Positions 22,985-31,202 of a stretch of 64,000 nucleotides of DNA are shown one piece after another (position 1 is the stretch's first letter; each line of letters begins with the position of its first letter). Below the pieces are notes generated by a model. It did no database searches. It was not told the origin of the DNA and saw only the letters and a program-made list of their open reading frames with translations. The stretch spans positions 62,001 to 126,000 of the forward strand of contig JANPPC010000045.1 of assembly GCA_031428275.1 (NCBI GenBank), given 5' to 3'. A program made the position numbers and the translations under genes. Source of the stretch: Pseudobdellovibrio sp031428275. Its GTDB lineage: Bacteria > Bdellovibrionota > Bdellovibrionia > Bdellovibrionales > Bdellovibrionaceae.

Positions 22985-25605
22985 TTTCTCCAGCGATCTT
23001 CGTTAACATAATAATTTTTTTCATCACCAGGGCTTACTTCAGTTGAAACGTTGGCGTTGGCTTTAATTTCTTTTAACAACTGGTTGGCTTCTTTTTGCAA
23101 AACTAAATTCGCGAACTTCGTTTTTTGTAAAAGTCGGGCTAGGCGGTAATCGTTAAGCCCCTCTAAAATATGTCGTTTGAAGAAAACTGCGCACTGTAAG
23201 TCACCGCTACGCAGGCTATTGCACCAGTTGACATCATCTTCGCGCGCATCCAAGGGAAAGTACGGATTACCCGCGTTCTGATTCCAATTCCATGCAATGC
23301 GGCCCTGCAGGTTTGTGGTTTCGCGCAGCTTAAACAAGCCAAAACCAAAACTGGCTCGATTCGCTGAATTATAAAAATACCATTTCTTTTGATCGGTTAC
23401 TAATTTTTCGTACGAAAATAAACCTAAGAAAGGTAACTTAGAATCGTTGTAAAGAGTTTTAAATTCTTCATCTTTGCCGTCATACGAAAACGCAGTCCCG
23501 AACTGAACCTTTGGGGTATTAAAACTTTGTAAAAGTCGGGTACGGCGTAACGCCCCCGGCAGTTCTTCACCTACGGGCTCATCACAAATAACAATGTTAA
23601 GCGGTAGCCACTTTTGTTTGACAGATTCTTGATTTAACCTATCGGCCATTCGTTTCAAATCGTTATCTGAGAACTGTCCTCGACACAAATCTTGATAAGC
23701 TAAAACTGAGTTGTAAGCGGTTAAAGATAAAAAGCCATGCATTTGCGCCATCTGCATAAAGCGTGTGATACGATCGATATTGCGAATGTCGAGCGGTCGT
23801 TTTTCCCAATCGATGTCAAGACGTGCAAAAAAGCTAGCAGTTGTTAGGCCGGTTTCTTGCATTTTTTCAAAGCTCTTTTTTTGTAAAAGATCTTCGCGAT
23901 ACGGGTTTTCAAACCACCAAGCTTCTTGAATACTTGAATTAAATGGCCCCACCGGAAAATCGACCGCGGGTAGTACTAGATCTAAAACTTTAATACTAAT
24001 CGGAATTTTAATCTCTTTATTCTTGTGGCTGATCGAAATGATTTGGTTGTATTGACCAGCAGCTGTATTTTCGGAATCAATTTCGATCCAGATACGACTG
24101 CTTTCATCTTTGCGCAGTTGAACAATGTTTTTCTCGAGCAGGTAGCGCTCGGCCACGGTAAAAATATGACTCGCGGGTAAAGTTCGGGTCATACGCCGTG
24201 CGACGGGCCAGGTTTTTAAAGAGGGTTCGCCTAATCGAGGTTTTATTTTAATCATTTGTAAAATAGTGGGCTCTGGTCCGATCACACCGAAACTTAAACT
24301 AGTGCGCTGACCTTTTAGCATTGTTACGCTTAGATCTTTTTGTTTAATTAAATCAGCACTTAACTTTTCGGGCATTTCCATGCCCACAGGCCAGGCGAAA
24401 TAGGTAAGCTCCTTGACCTCAGCGGCTTTAATAGAATGAGACGCGGGCGGAAGAAAAGTAAATTTCTGCGAGAACTCAAGTGACCTGGCCGTTTTTAATT
24501 TGACTAAAAAATCATCGCCCTGCTTTTTTAAATTTTTCGGAATTAGAATTAGACTGTTGACCGCCATTCCGAAGCAAGCGTTTTCAGCACAGTTGTCGCC
24601 CTCGAAACGCAGCTTGAGCTGACCGTTTTTAACGGTCGTCAAAAATCTGTGCTCTTTAAAAATCGGATCATAATATTTTTCAAAAAAAGAATCCCCTGAA
24701 TGATCCGAGATTTCGGCAAATTGAAAATACCGGTCGGCGGCTTGATTGCGATCTAAAGTTAAACGAATCACTTCGCGTTCTTGCGCAAATACGATTCGTT
24801 TTTTAAACAGCGGAAACTCTCCCCAATATCCTGAAGCAAAATCAAGATTAAGTATGGATTCATATTCACCGTTTGGTACATCAACCTGAAACGTACCACG
24901 CGGAATAAACAGCGCATCTCGGTAAAGCGAATCTGGCTGTAAAGCGTCGTTTGCGTGCGGGTATGGTTGCCAGATTTCTGCATCGATTAGTCCATAAGAC
25001 TGCTCTTTGGTGTATTTGGTTTGCGCGGTTACCGCTGCGAATCCCGGAAAAACGGGTGTTTCGTCGCCACCGAAATCAAAGGCGTAAATACCTTCTGGAA
25101 CAATACTGATTTCTTTTTTGACGATCATACTTTTGACAATCAACTGAACCGATCTTTCAGCATTATCAGCGCGAGCTAAAATAATTGAAGTAATTTTGGC
25201 TGTATTAAGTGGGCGGCCGGGTCGCGAATTATCGCCGACTCTTAATTTTAGCGGTATCCTAATTTCTGAGGCACCCGGGGCAACCGATACATAATAATTA
25301 ACCCGCGACCAATAATCTTTCGACTCAGTATCTTTAATTTCTAAATTAAGATTAATTGCATTGCTTTGAGGGTTTACCAAAGAAATTATAAGTGAATCGA
25401 ACGAGCTTGCGTCGATTTCTTTTTTTAAACCAATGTAGCTGCGATTCCAGACAAATTGATTTTTCTGAGGCGCTTCGGTCTTGGTGTCTTCGACAATATT
25501 AAAGACGGCATTCGGCTTCGCATAGTCAACTAAGGTTAAAGACTGTGACTGAGCCAAAATTGAAATAGAAAGTATTAAAAAAGCGAAGCTACTTTGAAAG
25601 TGCAT
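22921..25605 (-). CDS. Secreted glycoside-hydrolase-like protein (GH123/DUF4091 type)
   Basis: An 894-residue exported protein. ATG 25605 gives a signal peptide MHFQSSFAFLILSISILAQS; a longer frame to 25632 is less likely. The N-terminal 380 residues look like beta-sandwich carbohydrate-binding modules. The C-terminal part resembles the DUF4091/GH123 TIM barrel, with 'LPLNIVICDEPVGEELPGAL' (near 655, an acidic pair), 'GRIAWNWNQNAGNPYFP' (near 775) and 'ILEGLNDYRLARLLQKT' (near 823). It may trim or remodel the exported polysaccharide in the periplasm or outside. The start overlaps the upstream GT4 gene by 17 bases, and the 3' end runs 64 bases into the convergent wzy-like gene. Confidence 0.72.
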   Translation of the reverse strand: MHFQSSFAFLILSISILAQSQSLTLVDYAKPNAVFNIVEDTKTEAPQKNQFVWNRSYIGLKKEIDASSFDSLIISLVNPQSNAINLNLEIKDTESKDYWSRVNYYVSVAPGASEIRIPLKLRVGDNSRPGRPLNTAKITSIILARADNAERSVQLIVKSMIVKKEISIVPEGIYAFDFGGDETPVFPGFAAVTAQTKYTKEQSYGLIDAEIWQPYPHANDALQPDSLYRDALFIPRGTFQVDVPNGEYESILNLDFASGYWGEFPLFKKRIVFAQEREVIRLTLDRNQAADRYFQFAEISDHSGDSFFEKYYDPIFKEHRFLTTVKNGQLKLRFEGDNCAENACFGMAVNSLILIPKNLKKQGDDFLVKLKTARSLEFSQKFTFLPPASHSIKAAEVKELTYFAWPVGMEMPEKLSADLIKQKDLSVTMLKGQRTSLSFGVIGPEPTILQMIKIKPRLGEPSLKTWPVARRMTRTLPASHIFTVAERYLLEKNIVQLRKDESSRIWIEIDSENTAAGQYNQIISISHKNKEIKIPISIKVLDLVLPAVDFPVGPFNSSIQEAWWFENPYREDLLQKKSFEKMQETGLTTASFFARLDIDWEKRPLDIRNIDRITRFMQMAQMHGFLSLTAYNSVLAYQDLCRGQFSDNDLKRMADRLNQESVKQKWLPLNIVICDEPVGEELPGALRRTRLLQSFNTPKVQFGTAFSYDGKDEEFKTLYNDSKLPFLGLFSYEKLVTDQKKWYFYNSANRASFGFGLFKLRETTNLQGRIAWNWNQNAGNPYFPLDAREDDVNWCNSLRSGDLQCAVFFKRHILEGLNDYRLARLLQKTKFANLVLQKEANQLLKEIKANANVSTEVSPGDEKNYYVNEDRWRNQIFSLFSRMLDDTSVKAKSK

Positions 25606-26701
25606 ATCGTATGATTTCCTGCCATTGCTCACTTTGCTTTGCTAAGCTGAAATTTTCTTGAAGGTGTGTGTACGCATCAGAACTGAACGCGGCTAAGTCG
25701 GCGCGATTTGCAATAGCCCAGGTTAGCTGGTTTGCCATATGATTAACATCTTTTGATTTAACCAGTAAACCCGTCTTTTGATTAATAATTAATTCGGAAT
25801 TCCCGCCGACGTCCGTAGCTATGACCGGAACGCTTTCAGCAAAAGCTTCTAGTAATACAACCGGCAGGCCTTCACGATATGAAGGTAGTATGAAAAGATC
25901 GAAGGCAGCAAAAAAGCGTCTAGCTTGCTCTTGTTTTCCCAGAAAATGAACATGGTTTTTTAGCGATGACTTTTTGCAAAATTCGCTGAGTTTTTTTTCT
26001 TCTGGCCCTTCGCCGATGAAGACCCAGTGCACATTATTCTTTTCGTAAGAAATTTTTTGAAAAGCTTTAAGCGCAAACAAGTGGCCTTTTTCGTAACTAA
26101 GGCGGCCCACACTTAAAATAAGTACAGCCGGTTCGCTGACGTGAATTAGTTTCAGAACGGTGGCGCGATCGACGCGGTTTTTTAAGTTCGAATCTAGGTC
26201 AATAGCGTTTGAAAGCAACCGCGATTCTAAACCCATATGTTGTAATTGTTTTTGCTGCGCCATTGAAACACAAGCGATCATATCGAATGAATAAATCGCG
26301 AAGCGATCAAGTCGTTCGTAAAAGCGAACTTTTAAATTTTGCCCTGTCCAGCCATGCACCACAGCGATTTTTCGAATTTTTTGCTTAACTAGCAATAAAT
26401 CAGCTATGTAGCCAGAACCAACTGCTAGATCGATACGCTCTTGTTTAATATATCTCGCTATAAATTTTCGCTCGCTAAAAAAACGAAATATAGAAGGCGA
26501 AGGTCGTAATGTGAGTTTCAAATGGTAGTGGGCCGCTTTTTCATGAACCAGCCGTAAATCTTCAGTTGTGGTCGAACCGCTTGTGTAAAGAAGCAGCTCT
26601 GTATGAATAGTCGAATCTTTTGCAAGCTGAGCCGTCAGTTGAAACGTTTGAATTTCGGGACCGCCCCAGAATCGATACGGTAGTATCTGCAGTATTTTCA
26701 A
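25589..26701 (-). CDS. Glycosyltransferase family 4 protein
   Basis: A 370-residue GT-B glycosyltransferase. 'ILQILPYRFWGGPEIQTFQL' opens the N-terminal domain. The donor-binding half has 'VLILSVGRLSYEKGHLFALK' (near 195) and 'SYREGLPVVLLEAFAESVPV' (near 275), the E-x7-E motif with 'REGLPVVLLEA'. It adds a sugar on the cytoplasmic side of the inner membrane; specificity is unknown. It sits in a minus-strand run: its start overlaps the upstream GT4 stop by 4 bases and its end overlaps the start of the secreted GH-like gene. The three genes therefore probably form one transcript with the transferase at 27853. Confidence 0.9.
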   Translation of the reverse strand: MKILQILPYRFWGGPEIQTFQLTAQLAKDSTIHTELLLYTSGSTTTEDLRLVHEKAAHYHLKLTLRPSPSIFRFFSERKFIARYIKQERIDLAVGSGYIADLLLVKQKIRKIAVVHGWTGQNLKVRFYERLDRFAIYSFDMIACVSMAQQKQLQHMGLESRLLSNAIDLDSNLKNRVDRATVLKLIHVSEPAVLILSVGRLSYEKGHLFALKAFQKISYEKNNVHWVFIGEGPEEKKLSEFCKKSSLKNHVHFLGKQEQARRFFAAFDLFILPSYREGLPVVLLEAFAESVPVIATDVGGNSELIINQKTGLLVKSKDVNHMANQLTWAIANRADLAAFSSDAYTHLQENFSLAKQSEQWQEIIRYALSK

Positions 26702-27837
26702 AGGTAACCTTCAACGAATGTAATCAGCACCTTTTCATCGTGCGCCCAATTGTATTTTTGCTCAACGGCGATCCTGCCGGCCAGACCTTCGCGCCCACTG
26801 GTCGAATTCATAAATGCTAAAATAGATTCGGCTAAGAGTTCGGGGCTACGAACGTCGATCACATTCCCTGAGTTAGTTTCAGTAACAATTCGCTTCAGTG
26901 ACTTTGTATTTGAAACCAACACGGGTTTCCCGGCCGCCATATAATCAAATAATTTATTAGCTACGGTGTGATCTAAAAATTCGGAAAGTTGGTATGGTAA
27001 AATGCCGACGTCAATTTTTGCCAGCATTCCTGCAAATTCACTAAACTGATAGCGCCCGGTAAAATGCACGGGCGCTTGGGTTTCGGTGGCGATCTTTAGT
27101 AGCTCGCTTTCGGATTCTCCGTTTCCCGCCAAAGTTAACTCTACATCGTGACCTTGACTTCGCAAAATTGAAAATGCCCGAATCAGAGTATCTAAGCCGC
27201 GCTCAGGGGTTAAAAATCCGTGGTGCGCAAAGTGACGAATTTTTTTTGCTTTCGTAAATTCAGGCTGCGGAAAATTTTCTAGAATGGGTGTATTGTAAAC
27301 AGCGCAAAGATTTTTAGCTTGAGCTCCTAGTTTTTGCAAACGCTGTTCTTGTTCAAGGCAAACAGTAATGATGCCGTTCATATTATTGATAGCGAATTGT
27401 TCAACTTTTTCGGCCACGTTGAATTTATGCACAAGAAGATAGTTCATCAAACCTTGTCGGTACTTCTTCCACCCTTTCATCGCAGCCGGGTAGTGTTCAG
27501 CCATATCCATTAGAACGGGTATCCCCATTGCGCTTGCGGCGCGGATAGCAGATGGAGAAACCAATATATCACGGGCGATAATCAGATCAACTTTCTCGGA
27601 TGCGATAATTTGTTTTATTTCAGCCGTCCAGACCGGGCTAAACGGAACTGCGGCATTTAAACGTCGATGACTTAAATCAAAAAGCTTAATTTGCGGATTG
27701 ATCTTGAGCGCTGTTTTTTTACGGCAAAGAATGCTGACTTCAGCCCCGGCTTTAACTAAAGCCTCGGTGATTTTTTCGACCCGAATTTCCCATGGGTACG
27801 AGCTTTGCCAAACGTAGAGAATTTTTTTACCTTGCAC
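26698..27837 (-). CDS. Glycosyltransferase family 4 protein
   Basis: A 379-residue GT-B protein beginning 'KKILYVWQSSYPWEIRVEKI'. It has 'HHGFLTPERGLDTLIRAFSI' (near 218) and 'VANKLFDYMAAGKPVLVSN' (near 305), as in GT4 enzymes that place the E-x7-E region as 'HTVANKLFDYMA'. The start is a GTG at 27837 with AGG directly before it, so the true start is uncertain by a few codons. It lies 15 bases after the sugar-phosphate transferase gene and overlaps the next GT4 gene by 4 bases, which indicates an operon for stepwise assembly of a repeat unit. Confidence 0.87.
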   Translation of the reverse strand: MQGKKILYVWQSSYPWEIRVEKITEALVKAGAEVSILCRKKTALKINPQIKLFDLSHRRLNAAVPFSPVWTAEIKQIIASEKVDLIIARDILVSPSAIRAASAMGIPVLMDMAEHYPAAMKGWKKYRQGLMNYLLVHKFNVAEKVEQFAINNMNGIITVCLEQEQRLQKLGAQAKNLCAVYNTPILENFPQPEFTKAKKIRHFAHHGFLTPERGLDTLIRAFSILRSQGHDVELTLAGNGESESELLKIATETQAPVHFTGRYQFSEFAGMLAKIDVGILPYQLSEFLDHTVANKLFDYMAAGKPVLVSNTKSLKRIVTETNSGNVIDVRSPELLAESILAFMNSTSGREGLAGRIAVEQKYNWAHDEKVLITFVEGYL

Positions 27838-27852
27838 CTAGCAAGGTTGCCA

Positions 27853-29295
27853 CTAGTAATTGCCGAATGCAATCGCCGAGATACTCATCGTGAAGATGGT
27901 TATCATAACAAAAATAAAAATCGAACTGCGTAAAATGTTTGTCGCCGGCTTTTTGCTGATGGCTTCTTGGTGAAGGGCTATTTCGCCCCAAAAGAATTTA
28001 TTAAGGATATGTACAACTGTCATCACCGAAGAAATGATATCTATGCGTAAGCTCATGTTTTTTATGTAATGCAAATCGTATGAAAGTTTAATCTTTGATT
28101 CTTGAATCGAGCTTGCGTAGCCTGCGCAGACTTGCGCCCAACCCGTAATTCCGGGGCGAATAGCCGTACGCATGTAGAAAAGCGGTATTTCGGAACGCAA
28201 TTTTTCGTAAAACTCAGGGCGCTCGGGTCGGGGGCCCACGAAACTGAGTTCGCCACGCACGATATTTAGTAATTGCGGAAGCTCATCTAAATGAAGTTTA
28301 CGAAGAATATTTCCCATGCGCGTAATGCGGGGATCGTTGAGCTGAGCCCATTGGATGCCGGTCATTTCTGCATCTAGCCCCATCGTTCGGAATTTAAAAA
28401 TTGTAAAGGGTCTCCCGCCTTGGCCAAGGCGATTTTGCGTAAATAAAACGGGCCCCTTGCTCGATAATTTAACTAAAATAGCAGTCACCAGTAAAATTGG
28501 AGACAAAAGCACGATTAAGACTGAGGCCAAGATGGGCTCAATAAAGCTCTTTATTCGAATATACATTTTTACGCTCAACGGTAGATTTTGTGCCCAAAGC
28601 AGAATATCAGAAGTGTTGCTGCGATCGAGATCAATATGCGAATCAAACTCTTCAACCAAGTCGCGAATATCAACGACGGGAATTCCGCGCAAGGTTAATT
28701 GCAATAGGTGGTATTCACGCATCTCAGTTTTTAAAAAATCTTTTGAGTAAGCGACAATATCGAACCTTTGTTTTTTTGATGAATCACTGAACTCAATATC
28801 TAAAATTTTTTCAGTCTCGTAACCCCGAATAGATCGCATGATATACTCGTACTCGACGGGATCGGCAAATACCCCTAGAATGATACGATACTTAAAAAGT
28901 TTCAGAATCGACGCCATTAAATATTGAGCGCCAAACCACAAACCCGCCAGCGCGATACTGCGGCTAGCGATCATCCAGATCGAATAAAATGGCGAATCAA
29001 ACGAAATACTTAAAAGAAAGCGGCCCATAAGATCGGCTATAAAAAAAGCGATCGAGAAAACGATCAAATCACTTTTTCGCGGCGACAGTCGAAGTGCTCG
29101 GGGCATTTGAAAAAATTGCAAAATGACCAATGCAAATAACCCGAACACGACGCCAGAAAGAACTTGCTCGAATGTATCAATTGTCGCGTTCAATGAGATA
29201 AGCTGCTGTTTGATAATAAGATAATGAGCCATCGGAAAAGTGGCTAAGAAAAAAAACTTAAACCAGTAGGTATGTCTAACTTGAACCTTCTCCAA
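27853..29295 (-). CDS. Polyprenyl-phosphate sugar-1-phosphate transferase (WcaJ/WbaP family)
   Basis: Initiates polysaccharide assembly by loading the first sugar-1-phosphate onto undecaprenyl phosphate. The 480-residue protein has N-terminal membrane helices, a CoA-binding-like middle domain, a re-entrant helix near 265-290, and the catalytic domain with 'SKGPVLFTQNRLGQGG', 'FKFRTM' (near 310), 'LRKLHLDELPQLLNI' and 'VRGELSFVGPRPERPEF'. A late extra hydrophobic C-terminal segment ('SSIFIFVMITIFTMSISAIA') is unusual for the family. The start is a TTG at 29295, supported by GGAGG at 29307-29303 on the minus strand with a normal gap. It heads the minus-strand glycosyltransferase operon. Confidence 0.92.
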   Translation of the reverse strand: MEKVQVRHTYWFKFFFLATFPMAHYLIIKQQLISLNATIDTFEQVLSGVVFGLFALVILQFFQMPRALRLSPRKSDLIVFSIAFFIADLMGRFLLSISFDSPFYSIWMIASRSIALAGLWFGAQYLMASILKLFKYRIILGVFADPVEYEYIMRSIRGYETEKILDIEFSDSSKKQRFDIVAYSKDFLKTEMREYHLLQLTLRGIPVVDIRDLVEEFDSHIDLDRSNTSDILLWAQNLPLSVKMYIRIKSFIEPILASVLIVLLSPILLVTAILVKLSSKGPVLFTQNRLGQGGRPFTIFKFRTMGLDAEMTGIQWAQLNDPRITRMGNILRKLHLDELPQLLNIVRGELSFVGPRPERPEFYEKLRSEIPLFYMRTAIRPGITGWAQVCAGYASSIQESKIKLSYDLHYIKNMSLRIDIISSVMTVVHILNKFFWGEIALHQEAISKKPATNILRSSIFIFVMITIFTMSISAIAFGNY

Positions 29296-29330
29296 TTGTT
29301 AATTCCTCCGGCTGCTTAATTACCGCTGCG

Positions 29331-29340
29331 CTAGTACTAG
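29331..29340. promoter_or_regulatory. Perfect 10-base palindrome upstream of the initiating transferase
   Basis: CTAGTACTAG at 29331-29340 is fully self-complementary. It lies 36 bases upstream of the TTG start at 29295, between that start and the longer inverted repeat at 29358. It may be part of an operator; no known regulator site is recognised. Confidence 0.3.
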
Positions 29341-29357
29341 AGGGTTCTACTTAACAA

Positions 29358-29390
29358 AATGGTTAAAAAATGTCGCCGATTTTAACCATT
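29358..29390. promoter_or_regulatory. Long inverted repeat upstream of the initiating transferase
   Basis: AATGGTTAAAA (29358-29368) and TTTTAACCATT (29380-29390) are perfect 11-base inverted arms separated by 11 bases. The arm centres are two helical turns apart, as expected for a dimeric regulator. The arms could also pair in RNA. It lies 63 bases upstream of the TTG start of the minus-strand polysaccharide operon, in its promoter region. Confidence 0.5.
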
Positions 29391-29421
29391 CTTTGAAAAG
29401 ATTTTGTAGTCGCGAAAGAAA

Positions 29422-29449
29422 ATAATCTAGAGTTAAAATTCTAGATTAT
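29422..29449 (-). terminator. AT-rich hairpin, terminator of the gene at 29482 or operator
   Basis: ATAATCTAGA (29422-29431) and TCTAGATTAT (29440-29449) are perfect 10-base arms around an 8-base loop. Read on the minus strand it lies 33 bases after the stop of the GNAT-like gene and is followed by TTTCTTTC. A weak intrinsic terminator is possible, and so is a second operator for the downstream polysaccharide operon. Confidence 0.45.
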
Positions 29450-29481
29450 ATGCGGTATTTGAAGTTATTTAAGAAATCGAT

Positions 29482-30621
29482 TTAGAACCAGATGAAATCA
29501 AGCCACGCAGGGCGACTATTCAGTAAGCTTAATTCAGCTACAACGTCGCGGCCTTCGGTCTGAATGCAGTACAGGCCATACGGAATTTCAGCGAACACGC
29601 TTCCTCGAGGTGGTCGCTTTCTAAAATCATTTTTTTCGTAGGCATAAATCAAAAATTCGTTTTGCCTAGAAGTTTTATAAGATGCCGAAATTAATGCTTT
29701 CAAAACTTCAGGGTGACTGGCCGATAAGAAATGCAGCAAACGAAAATGTAGAGCCTCTTGTTTTTGCGTGCTCGAGAAAGGGCGTGTTAGTCTGCGTCCG
29801 AAACGGAGCCACTGGGCCGCTTTCAGAAACTGACGAAAATTGTGTGCTTGGTCATTATATTCTTGAGGTAAGTAGTCTTGCAAAAGACTAGAGCTTATCG
29901 GTTGCACACAGCCAATAATTCTATCTTCTGAGTCAAAAGCTATTAAAAATTGGCTCCACGAATAGATCAGTGAGCGGTTAATAAAATCAGCCACATTCTC
30001 GTGTACTTCGTGCGGTAAAAAATCATGGCTCAAGGAAACTGAATTAATATATTTAACTAAGGCTTCTTTATCTGAAGATTTATAGGGTCGAACGAAAATA
30101 TTTTCATTTGGCTTCGAGTCCCACGGGTAGAAACCGTGAATTGAAACCAGATTGTATGAACGGGCTAAAGAATAGAGCGGTTGGTGCGGCCGTTTTAGTT
30201 TCGGTCGAATGAAGGCATTCATCGCCTGAGATTCGGTTTGGTTGATCGTTGTCATAAAAGCGTCGCAACCTTGTTCACTAATGACTTTTTCAAGCAGCGG
30301 GTGAAAATACGTCGACCAAGATAAGATCGCTTTGCGATTAGGAGAAATTCTTAAATCACAGGCTTGAGCTAGACGAATCGTGCGATTTTTAAACTTTAAA
30401 TCTCGTAATAGAAAACTAGCGGTTCCTAAGATCTCGTCGCCGTCTTCAAGAAGATAAGTTTTGTAAGGTAGACCCAGTCGTTGATAGAAAGAAAAGAAGT
30501 GCACTTCGCGGCTAATTTTAATTTCAATTGATCCCATAGTAGGAATTGAGGTAAAGAAGTCATTTAATTTTCTAGAATCAGCGCTGGTGGCTTCGCGCAG
30601 CTTAAGCGAGGTCTTTGTCAT
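29482..30621 (-). CDS. Protein with two GNAT-like halves
   Basis: The 379-residue protein carries two segments resembling GNAT acyltransferases. The first spans about residues 5-150 ('LREATSADSRKLNDFF', 'YLLEDGDEILGTASFLLRD'). The second spans about 190-370 ('IFVRPYKSSDKEALVKYINS', 'FLIAFDSEDRIIGCVQP'). The classical Q/RxxGxG/A acetyl-CoA loop is not obvious in either half, so catalysis is unproven. No signal peptide is seen. The start overlaps the end of the cobalamin adenosyltransferase gene by 20 bases, which implies co-translation. Its stop is followed by a hairpin at 29422-29449. Confidence 0.6.
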   Translation of the reverse strand: MTKTSLKLREATSADSRKLNDFFTSIPTMGSIEIKISREVHFFSFYQRLGLPYKTYLLEDGDEILGTASFLLRDLKFKNRTIRLAQACDLRISPNRKAILSWSTYFHPLLEKVISEQGCDAFMTTINQTESQAMNAFIRPKLKRPHQPLYSLARSYNLVSIHGFYPWDSKPNENIFVRPYKSSDKEALVKYINSVSLSHDFLPHEVHENVADFINRSLIYSWSQFLIAFDSEDRIIGCVQPISSSLLQDYLPQEYNDQAHNFRQFLKAAQWLRFGRRLTRPFSSTQKQEALHFRLLHFLSASHPEVLKALISASYKTSRQNEFLIYAYEKNDFRKRPPRGSVFAEIPYGLYCIQTEGRDVVAELSLLNSRPAWLDFIWF

Positions 30622-31174
30622 TTTTTTTCCAGATAGTTTCGGGATGATTCATAGTGAAATTAACCCAGCGAGAGAGTGTAAATAGCAAATCACTCAGGCG
30701 ATTTAGGTAAATAAGTACGTGCTGGTAATGATTTTCGGTATTGAATATTTCGCTGCTACGTCTTTCTGCGCGCCGACAAGCCGTTCGACTGACGTGTAAA
30801 AAACTGGCGGCCAAATGTCCGGCTGGCAAAATAAAATTCTTTAATTCAGGTAAAGGCTCTGTGAAGTGATCAATCCAAATTTCAAGCTGCTCGATCTGAG
30901 ATTCGGTGATCTGTGGTAAGCTGAAAAAAACTTTTTCTTCCGCCGTGGCCAAAAGAGAGCCCACCGAAAATAAAGCACTTTGAATCTGCTCAAGGAGTGC
31001 CGCGATTTCACTAAGCTTAGGTTCGTGCAACAAATGGCTGCGCACAACTCCGAGACTTGAATTAAGTTCGTCAACGCAACCATAAGCTTCGACTCGGGGA
31101 TCGAACTTAGTTACGCAAGATCCGTCGACCAACATTGTCATACCTTTATCGCCCGTTTTTGTGTAGATTCTCAT
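30602..31174 (-). CDS. Cob(I)alamin adenosyltransferase, PduO type
   Basis: Adenosylates cob(I)alamin to make coenzyme B12 for adenosylcobalamin-dependent enzymes. The 190-residue product matches the family: N-terminal 'MRIYTKTGDKGMTMLVDG' (ATP-binding TKTGD.G), 'RVEAYGCVDELNSSLGVV' near 28, 'FILPAGHLAASFLHVSRTAC' near 113, and 'RRAERR' plus 'YLNRLSDLLFTLSRW' near 155. It diverges from the amidohydrolase gene with only 28 bases between the starts, so at least one promoter must lie inside the other gene. No B12-dependent enzyme is seen in this window. Confidence 0.93.
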   Translation of the reverse strand: MRIYTKTGDKGMTMLVDGSCVTKFDPRVEAYGCVDELNSSLGVVRSHLLHEPKLSEIAALLEQIQSALFSVGSLLATAEEKVFFSLPQITESQIEQLEIWIDHFTEPLPELKNFILPAGHLAASFLHVSRTACRRAERRSSEIFNTENHYQHVLIYLNRLSDLLFTLSRWVNFTMNHPETIWKKNDKDLA

Positions 31175-31202
31175 ATAGATCTATTTCAGTATGAGGATTC
31201 AA

